The notes below the pieces were generated by a model. That model made no database searches. It was not told the DNA's origin and saw only the letters and a list, made by a program, of their open reading frames with translations. A stretch of 64,000 bases of DNA from Vreelandella rituensis (GTDB lineage: Bacteria > Pseudomonadota > Gammaproteobacteria > Pseudomonadales > Halomonadaceae): assembly GCF_003336665.1 (NCBI RefSeq), contig NZ_QPIJ01000013.1, positions 17,884 through 81,883 of the forward strand. The letters run 5' to 3'. The position numbers and the translations under genes are program-made. This document shows positions 29,954-40,198 of the stretch, in pieces. Position 1 is the stretch's first letter. Every line of letters starts with the position of its first letter.

Positions 29954-32020
29954 TTATTGCTGCAATTGCGCGATATCCGCCACTTCCAGAAATAGAGCTT
30001 GCAGGCTGGCGAGTAGCGCCATTCGGTTACGCCGGATGGCATCGTCTTCGGCCATCACCATTACCTGGTCAAAAAAAGCGTCGACCGGTTCACGCAATGT
30101 GGCTAACGCATCGAGCGCTTCCATATAATGCGCCGCGGCAAAAAGAGGCATGACGCTATCGCGACGTGTTGATAAGGCCTTGAACAGTGCCTGTTCAGCA
30201 GGTTCCTGGAGAAGCTCGCCCTGTACTTGAGTGCTGCCGTCATGGCCTTGTTTGCTCAAGATATTGGAAACGCGCTTGTTGGCTGCTGCCAGGGCGGCGG
30301 CTTCTTCACGGTGAGTGAAGTTCTTGACCGCACGAAGCCTGCGAGCAAAGTCGAGCGGCTTGGACACCGGACGCGAACGTACCGCCAGGTACACTTCGGC
30401 GGAAATCCCTTCTTCCTGACCCCAGGCACGGAAGCGATCCAGCAGATAGGTGAGAACTTCCTCTACCAATCCTTCCGTCTTGGGCAGGTTGCTGTGCTGT
30501 GCCACGGCCAGTTCGAGAAGCTCACGCAAGTCGAGATCTAGCTCACCCTTGACCAGGATGTTGAGCACACCGATAGCCGCACGGCGTAGCGCGAAGGGGT
30601 CTTTCGCGCCGGTGGGGCGCTGTCCGATACCGAAGATACCGACTAGGGTATCCAGGCGATCCGCCAATGCCAAGGCCTTGCCGGTGGAGGTATGCGGAAT
30701 AATATCAGTAGCGAAGCGTGGCAGGTATTGCTCTTCAATGGCCTCGGCGACTTCCTTGGGCTCCCCATCCTGGGCCGCGTAGTAGTGCCCCATGATGCCC
30801 TGGAGCTCGGGAAATTCCAGCACCATTTCGGTAACCAGGTCACACTTGGCAAGCTCGGCGGCGCGTTCTGCGTAGCTCACGTTTGCATGAGTACGCTCGG
30901 CAATAGCGCCAGCCACCACGCCGATGCGTCGTGCTTTGTCGGCCAGGGTGCCCAGTTGCTGCTGGAATACCACATTTTCCAAGTTAGACAGGCGAGCGGC
31001 CAGGGGGTGCTTGCGATCCGTTTCATAAAAGAAAGCAGCATCGGCCAGGCGCGGGCGAATGACTTTCTCATTACCGGCAATCACCTGCTGGGGGTCGTGA
31101 CTGTCGATATTGGAAATCGTGATGAAGAGCGGTTTGAGTTTGCCGTCGGCATCGAGAAGATGGAAGTATTTCTGATTGGCCTTCATCGAAGAAATCAGGC
31201 ATTCCGCCGGCACTTCCAGAAAACGTTCATCGAAACTTCCCGTCAAGGCGACAGGCCATTCCACCAAGCCGCTGACTTCTGTGAGCAACGCTTCGTCAAT
31301 CACCGCTTCAGCGTGCTGGACTTCCGCTTCGGAAAGCACCTGCTCACGGATGCGTTCGCGTCGCCGCTGACGGTCCACCAGCACATAGGCATCTTCCAAC
31401 ACGCTAACGTAATTTTCGGCGTGGGAAAGCTCGATAGCGTCGGGGGCATGAAAGCGATGCCCGCGCGTGGTACGTCCAGCGTCCAACCCCAGCGCTTGGG
31501 TCGGCACCACCTCGTTGCCGTAAAGTACCACCAGCCAGTGAACGGGGCGGGAAAATTCCACTCGAGAGGCGCCCCAACGCATATTCTTGGGAACCGGCAG
31601 GGCGGCGATCGACTTGCGAATGATCTCAGGGAGCAGGGTCTGAATGGTCTCGCCTTGTTGCTGCTCGCGATAGCCCAGCCAGGTGCCCTTGTCGGTTTCC
31701 AGATGAATCAGTTCATCCACACTGACGCCACAGGAGCGGGCGAAACCTTGCGCTGCCTTGGTGGGCACGCCTTCCTTGAACGCCGCCGCTAAGGCAGGGC
31801 CACGGCGTTCTACATTGCGGTCAGGCTGCTTGTCGGCCAGTTCCTTGACCTGAACGGCCAGCCGCCTTGGGGTAGCATAGGCGGTTATTGAAGAAAAACC
31901 GACCTCGGCTTGCTTGAGACCGTCATGGATGCCTGCGGCCAGTGCATCGGAGAGAGTGTCGAGGGCTGTAGGTGGCAGTTCTTCGGTGCCTAGTTCCAGC
32001 AATAAGGTGGTCGCAGCCAT
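29954..32020 (-). CDS. glyS: Glycyl-tRNA synthetase beta subunit
   Basis: tRNA-binding subunit of the bacterial alpha2beta2 glycyl-tRNA synthetase. It has 688 residues, starting with ATTLLLELGTEELPPTAL, the family hallmark, and including the HD-like core (KCDLVTEMVLEFPELQGIMG) and a C-terminal anticodon-binding region. Its ATG directly follows the glyQ stop with no spacer (TAA ATG), so the two are coupled. Confidence 0.97.
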   Translation of the reverse strand: MAATTLLLELGTEELPPTALDTLSDALAAGIHDGLKQAEVGFSSITAYATPRRLAVQVKELADKQPDRNVERRGPALAAAFKEGVPTKAAQGFARSCGVSVDELIHLETDKGTWLGYREQQQGETIQTLLPEIIRKSIAALPVPKNMRWGASRVEFSRPVHWLVVLYGNEVVPTQALGLDAGRTTRGHRFHAPDAIELSHAENYVSVLEDAYVLVDRQRRRERIREQVLSEAEVQHAEAVIDEALLTEVSGLVEWPVALTGSFDERFLEVPAECLISSMKANQKYFHLLDADGKLKPLFITISNIDSHDPQQVIAGNEKVIRPRLADAAFFYETDRKHPLAARLSNLENVVFQQQLGTLADKARRIGVVAGAIAERTHANVSYAERAAELAKCDLVTEMVLEFPELQGIMGHYYAAQDGEPKEVAEAIEEQYLPRFATDIIPHTSTGKALALADRLDTLVGIFGIGQRPTGAKDPFALRRAAIGVLNILVKGELDLDLRELLELAVAQHSNLPKTEGLVEEVLTYLLDRFRAWGQEEGISAEVYLAVRSRPVSKPLDFARRLRAVKNFTHREEAAALAAANKRVSNILSKQGHDGSTQVQGELLQEPAEQALFKALSTRRDSVMPLFAAAHYMEALDALATLREPVDAFFDQVMVMAEDDAIRRNRMALLASLQALFLEVADIAQLQQ

Positions 32021-32992
32021 TTATGCATCTCCCTGTTCGGCGAGTAGTTCACGGCGCAATGCTTCCGGTGCCATGGGGAAGCCGGCGGCCTTGCGTGATT
32101 CCAGATAGGCGTGAGCCACATCGCGTGCCAAGGTGCGAACACGCAGGATAAAGCGCTGGCGTTCGGTTACGGAAATCGCGTGGCGGGCATCCAGAAGGTT
32201 AAACGTGTGCGAGGCCTTGAGCACTTGCTCATAAGCGGGTAATGGCAGCCCGGCTACAAGCAGTTTTCCGCACTCGCGTTCCTGATGGTCGAAGGAGGCG
32301 AACAACTGTTCCACATCCGCATGTTCGAAGTTGTACGCCGATTGCTCACGCTCATTCTGTAGATAGACGTCGCCATAGGTAACGCGGCTACCATCCGGGG
32401 CGATTGCCCATACCAGATCGTAGACACTGTCCACGTCCTGAAGGTACATGGCAATGCGTTCCAGACCGTAGGTCAGCTCACCGGTCACCGGGTAGCATTC
32501 GATGCCCCCGGCTTGCTGGAAATAAGTGAATTGGGTCACTTCCATGCCGTTGAGCCAGATTTCCCAGCCCAGACCCCAGGCACCCAGGGTGGGTGACTCC
32601 CAGTTATCTTCGACAAAGCGAATATCATGAACCAAGGGGTCGAGGCCCAGGTATTTGAGTGATCCCAGATAAAGCTCCTGGATCTCGCTGGGTGAAGGCT
32701 TCATCACCACCTGAAACTGATAGTAATGTTGCAGGCGGTTGGGGTTTTCCCCGTAACGGCCATCGGTCGGGCGGCGCGAAGGCTGTACATAGGCCGCATT
32801 CCAAGTTTCAGGGCCGATGGCGCGAAGAAAGGTTGCGGGATGAAAGGTACCTGCACCCACTTCCATGTCTAGGGGCTGGAGGATCACACAGCCTTTTTCC
32901 GCCCAATATTGTTGCAAGGCGAGAATCAAACCTTGAAAGGTCGACACGTCTGGTGTCGGCCCGGTTGTCGAGCTGTTTGTCGAGACAGTCAT
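32021..32992 (-). CDS. glyQ: Glycyl-tRNA synthetase alpha subunit
   Basis: Catalytic subunit of glycyl-tRNA synthetase. It has [37 protein letters not shown] and [16 protein letters not shown], all highly conserved in this family. The product is 323 residues from the ATG at 32992; a GTG at 33004 in frame is an alternative, and neither has a strong ribosome site. A -10-like TATACT lies close upstream, so the leader may be short. hldD is divergent across about 110 bases. Confidence 0.96.
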   Translation of the reverse strand: MTVSTNSSTTGPTPDVSTFQGLILALQQYWAEKGCVILQPLDMEVGAGTFHPATFLRAIGPETWNAAYVQPSRRPTDGRYGENPNRLQHYYQFQVVMKPSPSEIQELYLGSLKYLGLDPLVHDIRFVEDNWESPTLGAWGLGWEIWLNGMEVTQFTYFQQAGGIECYPVTGELTYGLERIAMYLQDVDSVYDLVWAIAPDGSRVTYGDVYLQNEREQSAYNFEHADVEQLFASFDHQERECGKLLVAGLPLPAYEQVLKASHTFNLLDARHAISVTERQRFILRVRTLARDVAHAYLESRKAAGFPMAPEALRRELLAEQGDA

Positions 32993-33101
32993 CGCGGAAA
33001 GCACCGTTGGCCATGAATTCAGAAGAGGTCAAGTATACAATCCCAGAGACAGGGGTTATAGGCACGCAGGCCAAGACTCTTAACATGAGGGAGAAAGCAG
33101 C

Positions 33102-34061
33102 ATGATAGTAGTCACAGGCGGCGCCGGGTTTATCGGCTCGAATCTGGTCAAGGCACTCAACGACCGTGGGCGCAGCGATATCCTGGTGGTGGATGATCTG
33201 CGCGACGGTACCAAGTTCGTCAATCTAGCGGATGCAACGCTGGGCGACTATCTGGATAAGGATGATTTCCTGGCACGCATAAAGTCGGCTTTGCACGGTG
33301 AAAAAAGTGACCTGCCTGAAATCGAAGCCATCTTCCATGAGGGCGCCTGTTCGGATACTACCGAATGGGATGGGCATTTCATGCTGGAGAACAACTTTGA
33401 ATACTCCAAGGTATTGTTGAATTTCTGCCAGCAGCGCGGTATTCCCTTTTTGTACGCTTCTTCAGCCGCCACCTATGGGGGCAGTGAGGTATTTCAAGAA
33501 ACACCGGAATGCGAGAAGCCGCTGAATGTCTACGGCTACTCCAAGTTGTTGTTCGATCAATACGTGCGCTCACGCTGGAGCGAGCTGACCACCCAAGTGG
33601 TGGGGTTTCGTTATTTCAATGTGTATGGACCCCGTGAACAGCACAAGGGCAAGATGGCAAGCGTGGCCTATCATCACCATATACAGGTACGCAACGGGGA
33701 AACCCTCAAGTTATTCGGTGCCTGGGATGGTTATGAGGCCGGCATGCAAAGTCGCGATTTCATCTATGTCGGCGATGTGGTGGATGTGAACTTGTGGTTT
33801 CTCGACCATCCGCAAAAGTCCGGCATTTTCAACCTGGGTACCGGTCGAGCGGAACCGTTCAAGGCCATTGGGGAAGCGGTGATCGACTATTATCGCCAAG
33901 GGAAAATCGACTTTATTCCCTTTCCCGAAGAGCTCAAGGGGCGTTATCAGAGTTATACCCGGGCGGATATCAGTCGCTTGCGTGAGGCGGGTTGCGATAT
34001 TGAATTCAAGACCGTCGCTCAAGGTGTGCAAGCCTATATGGAGCGCCTGAATGGTGGATAA
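33102..34061 (+). CDS. hldD: ADP-L-glycero-D-manno-heptose 6-epimerase
   Basis: Last step of ADP-heptose synthesis: converts the D-glycero to the L-glycero form. The 319-residue short-chain dehydrogenase fold has the cofactor motif GGAGFIGSN (6-14), EGACSDTTE, the catalytic YGYSK and [26 protein letters not shown] precedes the ATG. The stop overlaps the waaF start by 11 bases. Confidence 0.96.
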   Translation: MIVVTGGAGFIGSNLVKALNDRGRSDILVVDDLRDGTKFVNLADATLGDYLDKDDFLARIKSALHGEKSDLPEIEAIFHEGACSDTTEWDGHFMLENNFEYSKVLLNFCQQRGIPFLYASSAATYGGSEVFQETPECEKPLNVYGYSKLLFDQYVRSRWSELTTQVVGFRYFNVYGPREQHKGKMASVAYHHHIQVRNGETLKLFGAWDGYEAGMQSRDFIYVGDVVDVNLWFLDHPQKSGIFNLGTGRAEPFKAIGEAVIDYYRQGKIDFIPFPEELKGRYQSYTRADISRLREAGCDIEFKTVAQGVQAYMERLNGG

Positions 34062-35103
34062 CGCACCTCGCATTCTGGTGGTGGGTCCTTCCTGGGTCGG
34101 CGACATGGTCATGACCCAGAGCCTTTTTATCATCTTGAAAAGACGCTATCCGGGAAGCCACCTCGGGGTGGTCGCTCCGGCCTGGTCACAGCCGATTCTT
34201 GGTCGTATGCCCGAAGTCGACGAGGTGATACCTCTGACGGTGGGACATGGCGAATTCGGCTTTTCGGCACGCCGTGAATTGGCCAAACGCCTGGAAGGGT
34301 GCTTTGACCAGGCGATCGTGCTGCCGCGTTCCTGGAAGGCGGCCTTGGTGCCGTTTATGGCGCGCATTCCCCGGCGTATCGGATTCTTGGGTGAGCAGCG
34401 TTACGGCCTGCTCAATGAACGACGCAAGCTGGATAAAAGCGTGCTGAACCAAACCGTCAAGCGCTTTGTCTCGCTCGGCCTTTCGCAGGATCAAGCCATC
34501 TCGGGAACGTTCGCTGTGCCTGCGCCGCGCCTAGACATTGACTGCGATAATCTGGTCAATCTGCGCCTGGCGCATGGGCTCTCCTCACGTCCGGCGATCG
34601 GCATGATGCCGGGGGCGGAATACGGCCCGGCCAAGCAGTGGCCATTGGCACATTTTCACGCCCTAGCCGAACAGCTGGTCGAGGATGGTTTCGAGATTCG
34701 TGTGCTAGGCGGCCCCAAGGATGCCGTTGCTGGCGATAGCATTGTCGCGGGGTTGGCGCATGCGCATAACCTGTGTGGCAAGACGCAGCTTGCCGATGCG
34801 GTTGATTTGCTGGCGGATTGCCAGCAAGTGGTCACCAATGATTCAGGCCTGATGCATGTGGCAGCGGCCGTGGGCACCCGGGTGCAAGCCATTTATGGCT
34901 CGTCATCGCCTCTCTACACGCCGCCGTTGAGCGATAATGCCGTCATCCACAGTCTTGAGCTTTCCTGCTCGCCTTGCTTCAAGCGCACTTGCCCGCTGGG
35001 TCATACCAATTGTTTGAAGCAGTTGGAAGTGCAGCGGCTGTATCAGGCGATTACCCGTGACACAAAGGCACCATCCAACCTGATACACACCAGACAGGAG
35101 TGA
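34051..35103 (+). CDS. waaF: ADP-heptose:LPS heptosyltransferase II
   Basis: Adds the second heptose to the LPS inner core from ADP-heptose, at the cytoplasmic face. The 350-residue GT9 protein has [15 protein letters not shown] at the N-terminus, [29 protein letters not shown] and the [14 protein letters not shown] nucleotide-binding motif, all typical of WaaF. It overlaps hldD and is probably in one operon with it. The gene converging on it from the right is an OpgB-like transferase. Confidence 0.94.
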   Translation: MVDNAPRILVVGPSWVGDMVMTQSLFIILKRRYPGSHLGVVAPAWSQPILGRMPEVDEVIPLTVGHGEFGFSARRELAKRLEGCFDQAIVLPRSWKAALVPFMARIPRRIGFLGEQRYGLLNERRKLDKSVLNQTVKRFVSLGLSQDQAISGTFAVPAPRLDIDCDNLVNLRLAHGLSSRPAIGMMPGAEYGPAKQWPLAHFHALAEQLVEDGFEIRVLGGPKDAVAGDSIVAGLAHAHNLCGKTQLADAVDLLADCQQVVTNDSGLMHVAAAVGTRVQAIYGSSSPLYTPPLSDNAVIHSLELSCSPCFKRTCPLGHTNCLKQLEVQRLYQAITRDTKAPSNLIHTRQE

Positions 35104-35112
35104 GAAGAGCAA

Positions 35113-36777
35113 TCAATGCGAGATAATGATTTCATCGGCTTGGTCAGCCGGTGTTTCCAGCATCTGATCGAAAGGGAATTCCTCAGAAGAACGGCTTTTG
35201 GGTGCCAGGCCTTCCCATAAGCGTTGTTGCAGGGCCGTTTCTTCTTGCAGATGTTCGTTGATCACTTCCAACCCATGCTTCTCCACCAGGGTGGCGGGGG
35301 AGTCACGCAGGAGAGAAACGCCTAATCCGGCACGTCCTTCCTCGGGAGTGAAACCCAGGGCATCGAGTAACGTAGGAAAGACATCCAGCATGGAGGATTC
35401 ACGCTGGATGCGCGCCGGTTCAAGGTCATCACTGAGCATGATAAGGGTATTGTCGCGATCCATCGTGATCAATTCATCCCATACGGATACCCGCATGGTG
35501 AGATGGTCACTCATAAGCACTACCAGGGTGTTATCGAGTAATCCCTCCGCTTGGAGCCGTTCGATGAGATTGCGCGCCAGCCAAGTGGAGCATTCCACGG
35601 AATAAAGAATATCCTGCCCATCGAATTCCCCCTGACGTTCACGACAGGCGCGTGTTGGATAACCGCTTGGTGCGTGGCCGGTGATGCTCAGGTTGACTAG
35701 CCCCCAAGGGCCATCTTCTGCCGCCAACCGCCGAATTTCTTCCACGGTGATGTCATACAGGGAATCGTCATAGATGCCCCAGCTGTTGGTGTAATCCGGG
35801 TCATCGAGTTGGGGTTCGAGCTCTTCCCGGCCCTGTACCCGATCGAAGCCGTGACCACGATAGAACAGCCCCTTACCAGCAAATTGCGCACTGGCTCCCC
35901 CCAGATAACTTAATTGATAACCCCGTTCGGCCAGGATATCCCCGAGACAATCCACACCCGGCACCACCTTGGAAAGCGGTTCAAATTGACGGTCATGTAA
36001 AAGTCCTGCAGGCATCAGCGGAACACCGCATTGACTGGCAATCATGCCCGCCATGGTCCAGCCGGTATTGTCCATCTGGCGTACTCTCTCGAATACCACG
36101 CCTGTTTCGCCCAATTTATCGAGGCTGGTATAGGCCTCACCGAATCGCTCATCAGCATAGGTACGCTCGATGCTCTCCAGATACATCAGCAACAGGTTGG
36201 GTGGGTTTTCCTGCTCCGAGAGTACGGGGGGCGTGTAACGGCGTTCCAGCCAGGCACCGTCATCGGTAACGATGGATGCACTGCGTTGGCCGAGACCATA
36301 AAGCAGGGGGTTGGCGGCCAGCAGCACCAGAGCGAGAAACCTTTCCGCCCGTCGCCAGCGCTGGTCGCGGCGTACCAGCCAGGTGACCGAAAATAACAAG
36401 GCCACCATGCTGAGTGTATAGAGCACAGCTGCCACAGTTCGACCCGAGCCACCATGCTCGCTCATCCCCGCCTGAAGATGAAAGAACACAGCGCCCAAAT
36501 CAACGTTACCGAAACTGGCGGCCAGGTAGACGTAGAGCCCACCCAGCACGAGGGGTACCAACGACCAAGGCCATACCTTGCGGTAACGTAGCAGAGCGGC
36601 AGGGTCGGCCCATTTCCACTTGAGACCGGCCGCTACCCACAACGCTGCAATGGGCAGTAGCGTCCAGAGGGGTAAACGGGTCAATACAGCAACGGTGTAG
36701 CCAAGGCATAGGCCGATGATGAGTAGAGCCCATTGGTGTGTCTTGAAGGATGACGTGCGAAAAAATCTTCTCAACAT
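35113..36777 (-). CDS. Phosphoglycerol transferase, OpgB/MdoB-like (alkaline phosphatase superfamily)
   Basis: A membrane-anchored phosphotransferase of 554 residues. The N-terminal third has about four to five hydrophobic helices (16-57, 70-90, 113-136, 145-162). The periplasmic domain has the metal/nucleophile layout of the family: YLESIERTY (Glu201), TGWTMAGMIASQCGVPL with the probable nucleophile Thr241, GHGFDR, WGIYDDSL and MSDHLTM. This closely follows E. coli OpgB, which puts phosphoglycerol on periplasmic glucans. It ends near where the OpgB catalytic domain ends and lacks OpgB's long C-terminal extension. Its place among LPS genes suggests it could instead act on LPS; that is inference. 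Confidence 0.85.
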   Translation of the reverse strand: MLRRFFRTSSFKTHQWALLIIGLCLGYTVAVLTRLPLWTLLPIAALWVAAGLKWKWADPAALLRYRKVWPWSLVPLVLGGLYVYLAASFGNVDLGAVFFHLQAGMSEHGGSGRTVAAVLYTLSMVALLFSVTWLVRRDQRWRRAERFLALVLLAANPLLYGLGQRSASIVTDDGAWLERRYTPPVLSEQENPPNLLLMYLESIERTYADERFGEAYTSLDKLGETGVVFERVRQMDNTGWTMAGMIASQCGVPLMPAGLLHDRQFEPLSKVVPGVDCLGDILAERGYQLSYLGGASAQFAGKGLFYRGHGFDRVQGREELEPQLDDPDYTNSWGIYDDSLYDITVEEIRRLAAEDGPWGLVNLSITGHAPSGYPTRACRERQGEFDGQDILYSVECSTWLARNLIERLQAEGLLDNTLVVLMSDHLTMRVSVWDELITMDRDNTLIMLSDDLEPARIQRESSMLDVFPTLLDALGFTPEEGRAGLGVSLLRDSPATLVEKHGLEVINEHLQEETALQQRLWEGLAPKSRSSEEFPFDQMLETPADQADEIIISH

Positions 36778-36899
36778 GATAAAATTTTCTGTTAGATTCG
36801 AATTTAATGGGATCGTAAATTATACTAACGGATGAGTCGTAGAGTGAAATTATTTTTACAGATATTTAAGTACAAAACTGATAAAGCTAGGTTTTTAAA

Positions 36900-37682
36900 A
36901 TGATTAGTGCCAATATTATAACATTGAATGAAGAATCAAACATTGGCCCATGTATAGATTCTGTACTTCAGGTATGTGATGAAGTTATCGTGGTGGACTC
37001 GGGGAGTGTTGATAAAACCGTGGAGATAGCTGAATCAAAGGGTGCAAAGGTAGTTTTTCAAAAATATTTAGGCGATGGTTTTCAAAAGAATATTGCTAAT
37101 GAATATGTAAAAAATAAATGGATCTTAAGCATTGATGCCGATGAAAGGTTAACGCCGGAGGCGGTAAAAAGCGTAAACGAAATAGATTTTGAAAATGCTT
37201 CTTTCAATGCTTATGCTTTTCGTCGCCGAAACATGATTGGTTCCAGATGGATTCGTCAATGTGGGTGGTATCCAGATTTTTGTGTGCGTCTTTATAACAA
37301 AGATAAATGCCAGTTTAAGAAAGTAGAGCAGCACTCTAGCATTGAGACGGATAAAGTAAAATTTCTTGATGCCGACTTGATCCATTATTCATTCTCAAAT
37401 ATAGGTGAATTATTTGCCAAGCCTGGAAGGAATTTTAGTGGGCGAGCAGCAAAAATTTTGTATAAAAAAGGAAAGAAGGTAAATGCTTTTTCTCCGTTTC
37501 TTCATGGAAGTAGCGCTTTTTTAAAAAAATACTTTTTACAACGTGGCTTTCTGGAGGGAGTAGATGGGATGACGGTTTCAATAAGTGCTGCAATTAGTAG
37601 TTATTTAAAATATGCCAAACTTCTTGAGTATTATCGCGACTCTTTTGTGCGTGAAAAAGAAGATTTTAATAAAATATGGTAG
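36900..37682 (+). CDS. Glycosyltransferase family 2, LPS-core WaaE/KdtX-like
   Basis: A 260-residue transferase beginning ISANIITLNEESNIGPCID, with the nucleotide-sugar DXD motif as SIDADERL (Asp79, Asp81) and RRRNMIGSRWIRQCGWYPD. This is the pattern of WaaE/KdtX enzymes that attach a hexose to heptose I of the core. The gene is much richer in A/T than its neighbours and opens an AT-rich island. The ribosome site is weak. The acceptor and sugar are not certain. Confidence 0.82.
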   Translation: MISANIITLNEESNIGPCIDSVLQVCDEVIVVDSGSVDKTVEIAESKGAKVVFQKYLGDGFQKNIANEYVKNKWILSIDADERLTPEAVKSVNEIDFENASFNAYAFRRRNMIGSRWIRQCGWYPDFCVRLYNKDKCQFKKVEQHSSIETDKVKFLDADLIHYSFSNIGELFAKPGRNFSGRAAKILYKKGKKVNAFSPFLHGSSAFLKKYFLQRGFLEGVDGMTVSISAAISSYLKYAKLLEYYRDSFVREKEDFNKIW

Positions 37683-37701
37683 TTTTTGAAAGGAGAAAAA
37701 T

Positions 37702-38733
37702 TTGAAACTAGTCCATGTGAATTTGGCAAAAGGTTTTGGAGGTGGCGAACGGCAGACTGCCTTATTGATTAAGGCACTTTCCAATTATAATGAATTACAA
37801 CAGATATTGGTATGTCGAAAAGATTCTCCTTTGCGTAAGCTTCTAGCAGAGGTGATTGGACTAGAGTTTATTAAGGCGAATCATCAATTGTCAGGCCACT
37901 CCTTGATAAAAGATGCTGATATTGTACATGCGCATGATGCAAAAGGTGTGCATTGGGCTTGTTGGCATTATTTTACCAAGAGAACACCCTATATAATAAC
38001 CCGGAGGGTGAACTCACCGGTGCGCAAAAAAGCAAGCAATCAATGGTGTTATTGTCACGCTGCACGACGAGTTGCTATTTCCTATTCCATTAAGAAGGGG
38101 CTTAGTGCTCGGAAGTGGGGGGAGGTAGATTTAATTGCTGATGCTTATTCAGGTTTCAGTTTTTCAAAAAAAATTAGTCAGTCTTTTAGAAATGAATTTT
38201 CTGGTAAATTCTTGGTTGGTCATGCCGGAGCGTTGGTAGATAGAACAAAAGGCCAGCGAATTTTATTGGAAGCAGCTCGGTTAGTAGAAACAGAGTATCC
38301 GGACATTCATTTTGTTTTTTTTGGTGAAGGAAAAGATGCCGCTATTCTTCAAAAGGAGTCAGTTGATCAAAAAAATGTTACATGGATGGGTTTCAAAGAA
38401 AATATCGGTGATTATTTGGCTGGACTGGATGTGTTTGCCTTTCCTTCGCGTAATGAAGGACTGGGGTCTGTTTTGCTCGATGTTATGGATGCAGGAGTCC
38501 CCATCATTGCATCGAATGTAGGCGGAATTCCAGACATAGTGAAACATGGGGAAACAGGACTTCTCTTTGATAAAGAAAATGTTAGCTCTCTAATTAATGA
38601 GTTGGAAAAATTATATTTTTCCTTATCTATGCGAAATAAATTAAAGAAAGAAGCTAGGGTAATTTTAAAGCATTACAGTGCTGAAGTTGCCGCTAAAAAA
38701 TATTATGATGTTTACTTGTCGGTTTTAGTTTAA
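37702..38733 (+). CDS. Glycosyltransferase family 4
   Basis: A 343-residue GT-B transferase. It has LAKGFGGGERQTALLIKAL near the N-terminus, VHAHDAKG, GHAGALVDRTKGQRILLEA and the nucleotide-binding region FPSRNEGLGSVLLDVMDAG. In that motif the usual second Glu of the E-x7-E pair is Asp. The start is a TTG at 37702 with AAAGGAG upstream. It lies 19 bases after the WaaE-like gene and is likely co-transcribed, extending the LPS core or attaching a further sugar. It shares the AT-rich composition of the island. Confidence 0.85.
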   Translation: MKLVHVNLAKGFGGGERQTALLIKALSNYNELQQILVCRKDSPLRKLLAEVIGLEFIKANHQLSGHSLIKDADIVHAHDAKGVHWACWHYFTKRTPYIITRRVNSPVRKKASNQWCYCHAARRVAISYSIKKGLSARKWGEVDLIADAYSGFSFSKKISQSFRNEFSGKFLVGHAGALVDRTKGQRILLEAARLVETEYPDIHFVFFGEGKDAAILQKESVDQKNVTWMGFKENIGDYLAGLDVFAFPSRNEGLGSVLLDVMDAGVPIIASNVGGIPDIVKHGETGLLFDKENVSSLINELEKLYFSLSMRNKLKKEARVILKHYSAEVAAKKYYDVYLSVLV

Positions 38734-38805
38734 AATTATAATCAAGGTGTAATATTTTGAGTGTGCGGCATTCAAAATAAATTTTATTTTATGAGGTTTT
38801 AGCTT

Positions 38806-39393
38806 GTGGAATATTTTTATCTTGAAAAAGAGATGCTGCTCGCGGAAGGTAATAAAAGGTTTTGTTTTCAGCATCCTAATGATTTTAGGAAATGTATAAA
38901 GGTTAAAAAGAGGAGAGATGGCTGGGAAGAAAATTTGATTGAGTGGTTTTATTTAAGATCATTGAGTTTCAAAAAATATGAAGTGCCTTGTTTGGTTAAA
39001 TGTTATGGATGGGTTTCAACAAATATTGGCTATGGCGTTGTCTTTGATAAGGTGGTAGACGAAGATGGCTCAGATTCTTTGACTTTAAAAAAATTTATAA
39101 AAGAAGAGTATGAAAAGTTGTCTTGCGAAACTGTATTGGAAATGGCCGAAGAGCTCAAGAAGCACTGTTTAGGATATAGTATTGCAGTAACTGAGCCGAA
39201 TGAGAATAATATTATGGTAAGAAAAGAAGCATCAGGTTGCAAATTTGTTCTTATTGATGGGATTGGGGGGAGAGAAGGGGTAAGCATAAAAAATATTTTA
39301 TATATTATTTTTTCTTTCTACGCACGTAGAAAAACTAAGAAACAATTTTTCCGATTTGAAAAAAAAATAAAGATATGGTTTGATAGAGGCTAA
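38806..39393 (+). CDS. YrbL-family kinase-like protein, copy 1
   Basis: A 195-residue protein I place in the YrbL (PhoP regulatory network) family because of VKCYGWVSTNIGYGVVFDKV and NENNIMVRK with VLIDGIGG, the family's kinase-fold signatures. At the place of the catalytic Asp it reads TEPNENNIM, where copy 2 reads CDLKEKNVL, so it may lack standard catalysis. The start is a GTG at 38806 with GAGG upstream. It is AT-rich with many Lys codons. The role of the family is not settled; in an LPS cluster a sugar-kinase function is plausible but unproved. Confidence 0.7.
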   Translation: MEYFYLEKEMLLAEGNKRFCFQHPNDFRKCIKVKKRRDGWEENLIEWFYLRSLSFKKYEVPCLVKCYGWVSTNIGYGVVFDKVVDEDGSDSLTLKKFIKEEYEKLSCETVLEMAEELKKHCLGYSIAVTEPNENNIMVRKEASGCKFVLIDGIGGREGVSIKNILYIIFSFYARRKTKKQFFRFEKKIKIWFDRG

Positions 39394-39545
39394 TTTAATG
39401 AATAAAGAATATAGTAAAATTAAATATTTTTTATGTTTAATGGTATTTAATTTTAATTAATTAAAGTCGGTTGAGTTATTGTAAATAATAGCGGCTACTT
39501 AGAAGTATTTTATAGTAAAGAGCGGGTATTTTTAATAATTATTGG

Positions 39546-40151
39546 ATGTTCGATATAGAGATGAATGATTTTTATCTTAACAATAAATTGGAGTTGAACG
39601 AAGATTCTTTGTTTTCGTCAGGCTCGGAAAGGGATTGCTATTTATATAAGTTTAAAGGTAAATCTTTTTGTGTAAAAATTTCGCATGGAAGAGATAGAAA
39701 TAAAAAGCAAAATGAGAAAGAGGCAGACTACTATGATTATTTGGCTCGAAATAGAAAGAGTTTTTTTCATATGCCTAAATGCTATGGGTGGGTCGAGACT
39801 AACAAAGGTACAGGTTTGGTTTTTGATTTTGTTATGGATTCAAATGGTAATCCAGCTAAAAATTTAGAAGATTATGTTTTAGATAAAGGCGTTGATGAGA
39901 GCTTAGAAAGTGGACTGTCAACGCTTAAAAATTACTTGATAAAAAATAATATTATTGTTTGTGATCTTAAAGAAAAAAATGTTTTGTACCAATGTGGGGG
40001 TAATGATGAAGTATTTCTTTGGATTGTCGATGGAATAGGAGATAGGGGGTTTTTGAAGTTATCGTCAGATTTTAAAATAATAGGCAGAAAAAAAATAAAA
40101 CGTCACTGGAAAAGGTTTGTGATACGTTTAGAAAGGCTAAAGAAGAGCTGA
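39546..40151 (+). CDS. YrbL-family kinase-like protein, copy 2
   Basis: A 201-residue paralogue of the previous gene, related in the same segments: GSERDCYLYKFKGKSFCVKI, MPKCYGWVETNKGTGLVFDF and IIVCDLKEKNVLYQ with WIVDGIGD. The kinase-like Lys, the DLKxxN catalytic loop and the later Asp are all present, so this copy looks more intact. The start may be 39546 or the ATG at 39561; neither has a clear ribosome site. It is separated from copy 1 by about 150 AT-rich bases. It is the last intact gene of the island. Confidence 0.7.
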   Translation: MFDIEMNDFYLNNKLELNEDSLFSSGSERDCYLYKFKGKSFCVKISHGRDRNKKQNEKEADYYDYLARNRKSFFHMPKCYGWVETNKGTGLVFDFVMDSNGNPAKNLEDYVLDKGVDESLESGLSTLKNYLIKNNIIVCDLKEKNVLYQCGGNDEVFLWIVDGIGDRGFLKLSSDFKIIGRKKIKRHWKRFVIRLERLKKS

Positions 40152-40198
40152 TTAATTCCTTGTGTTTTTCGATAATGGCCGTATTGTAAGCCATTTAA

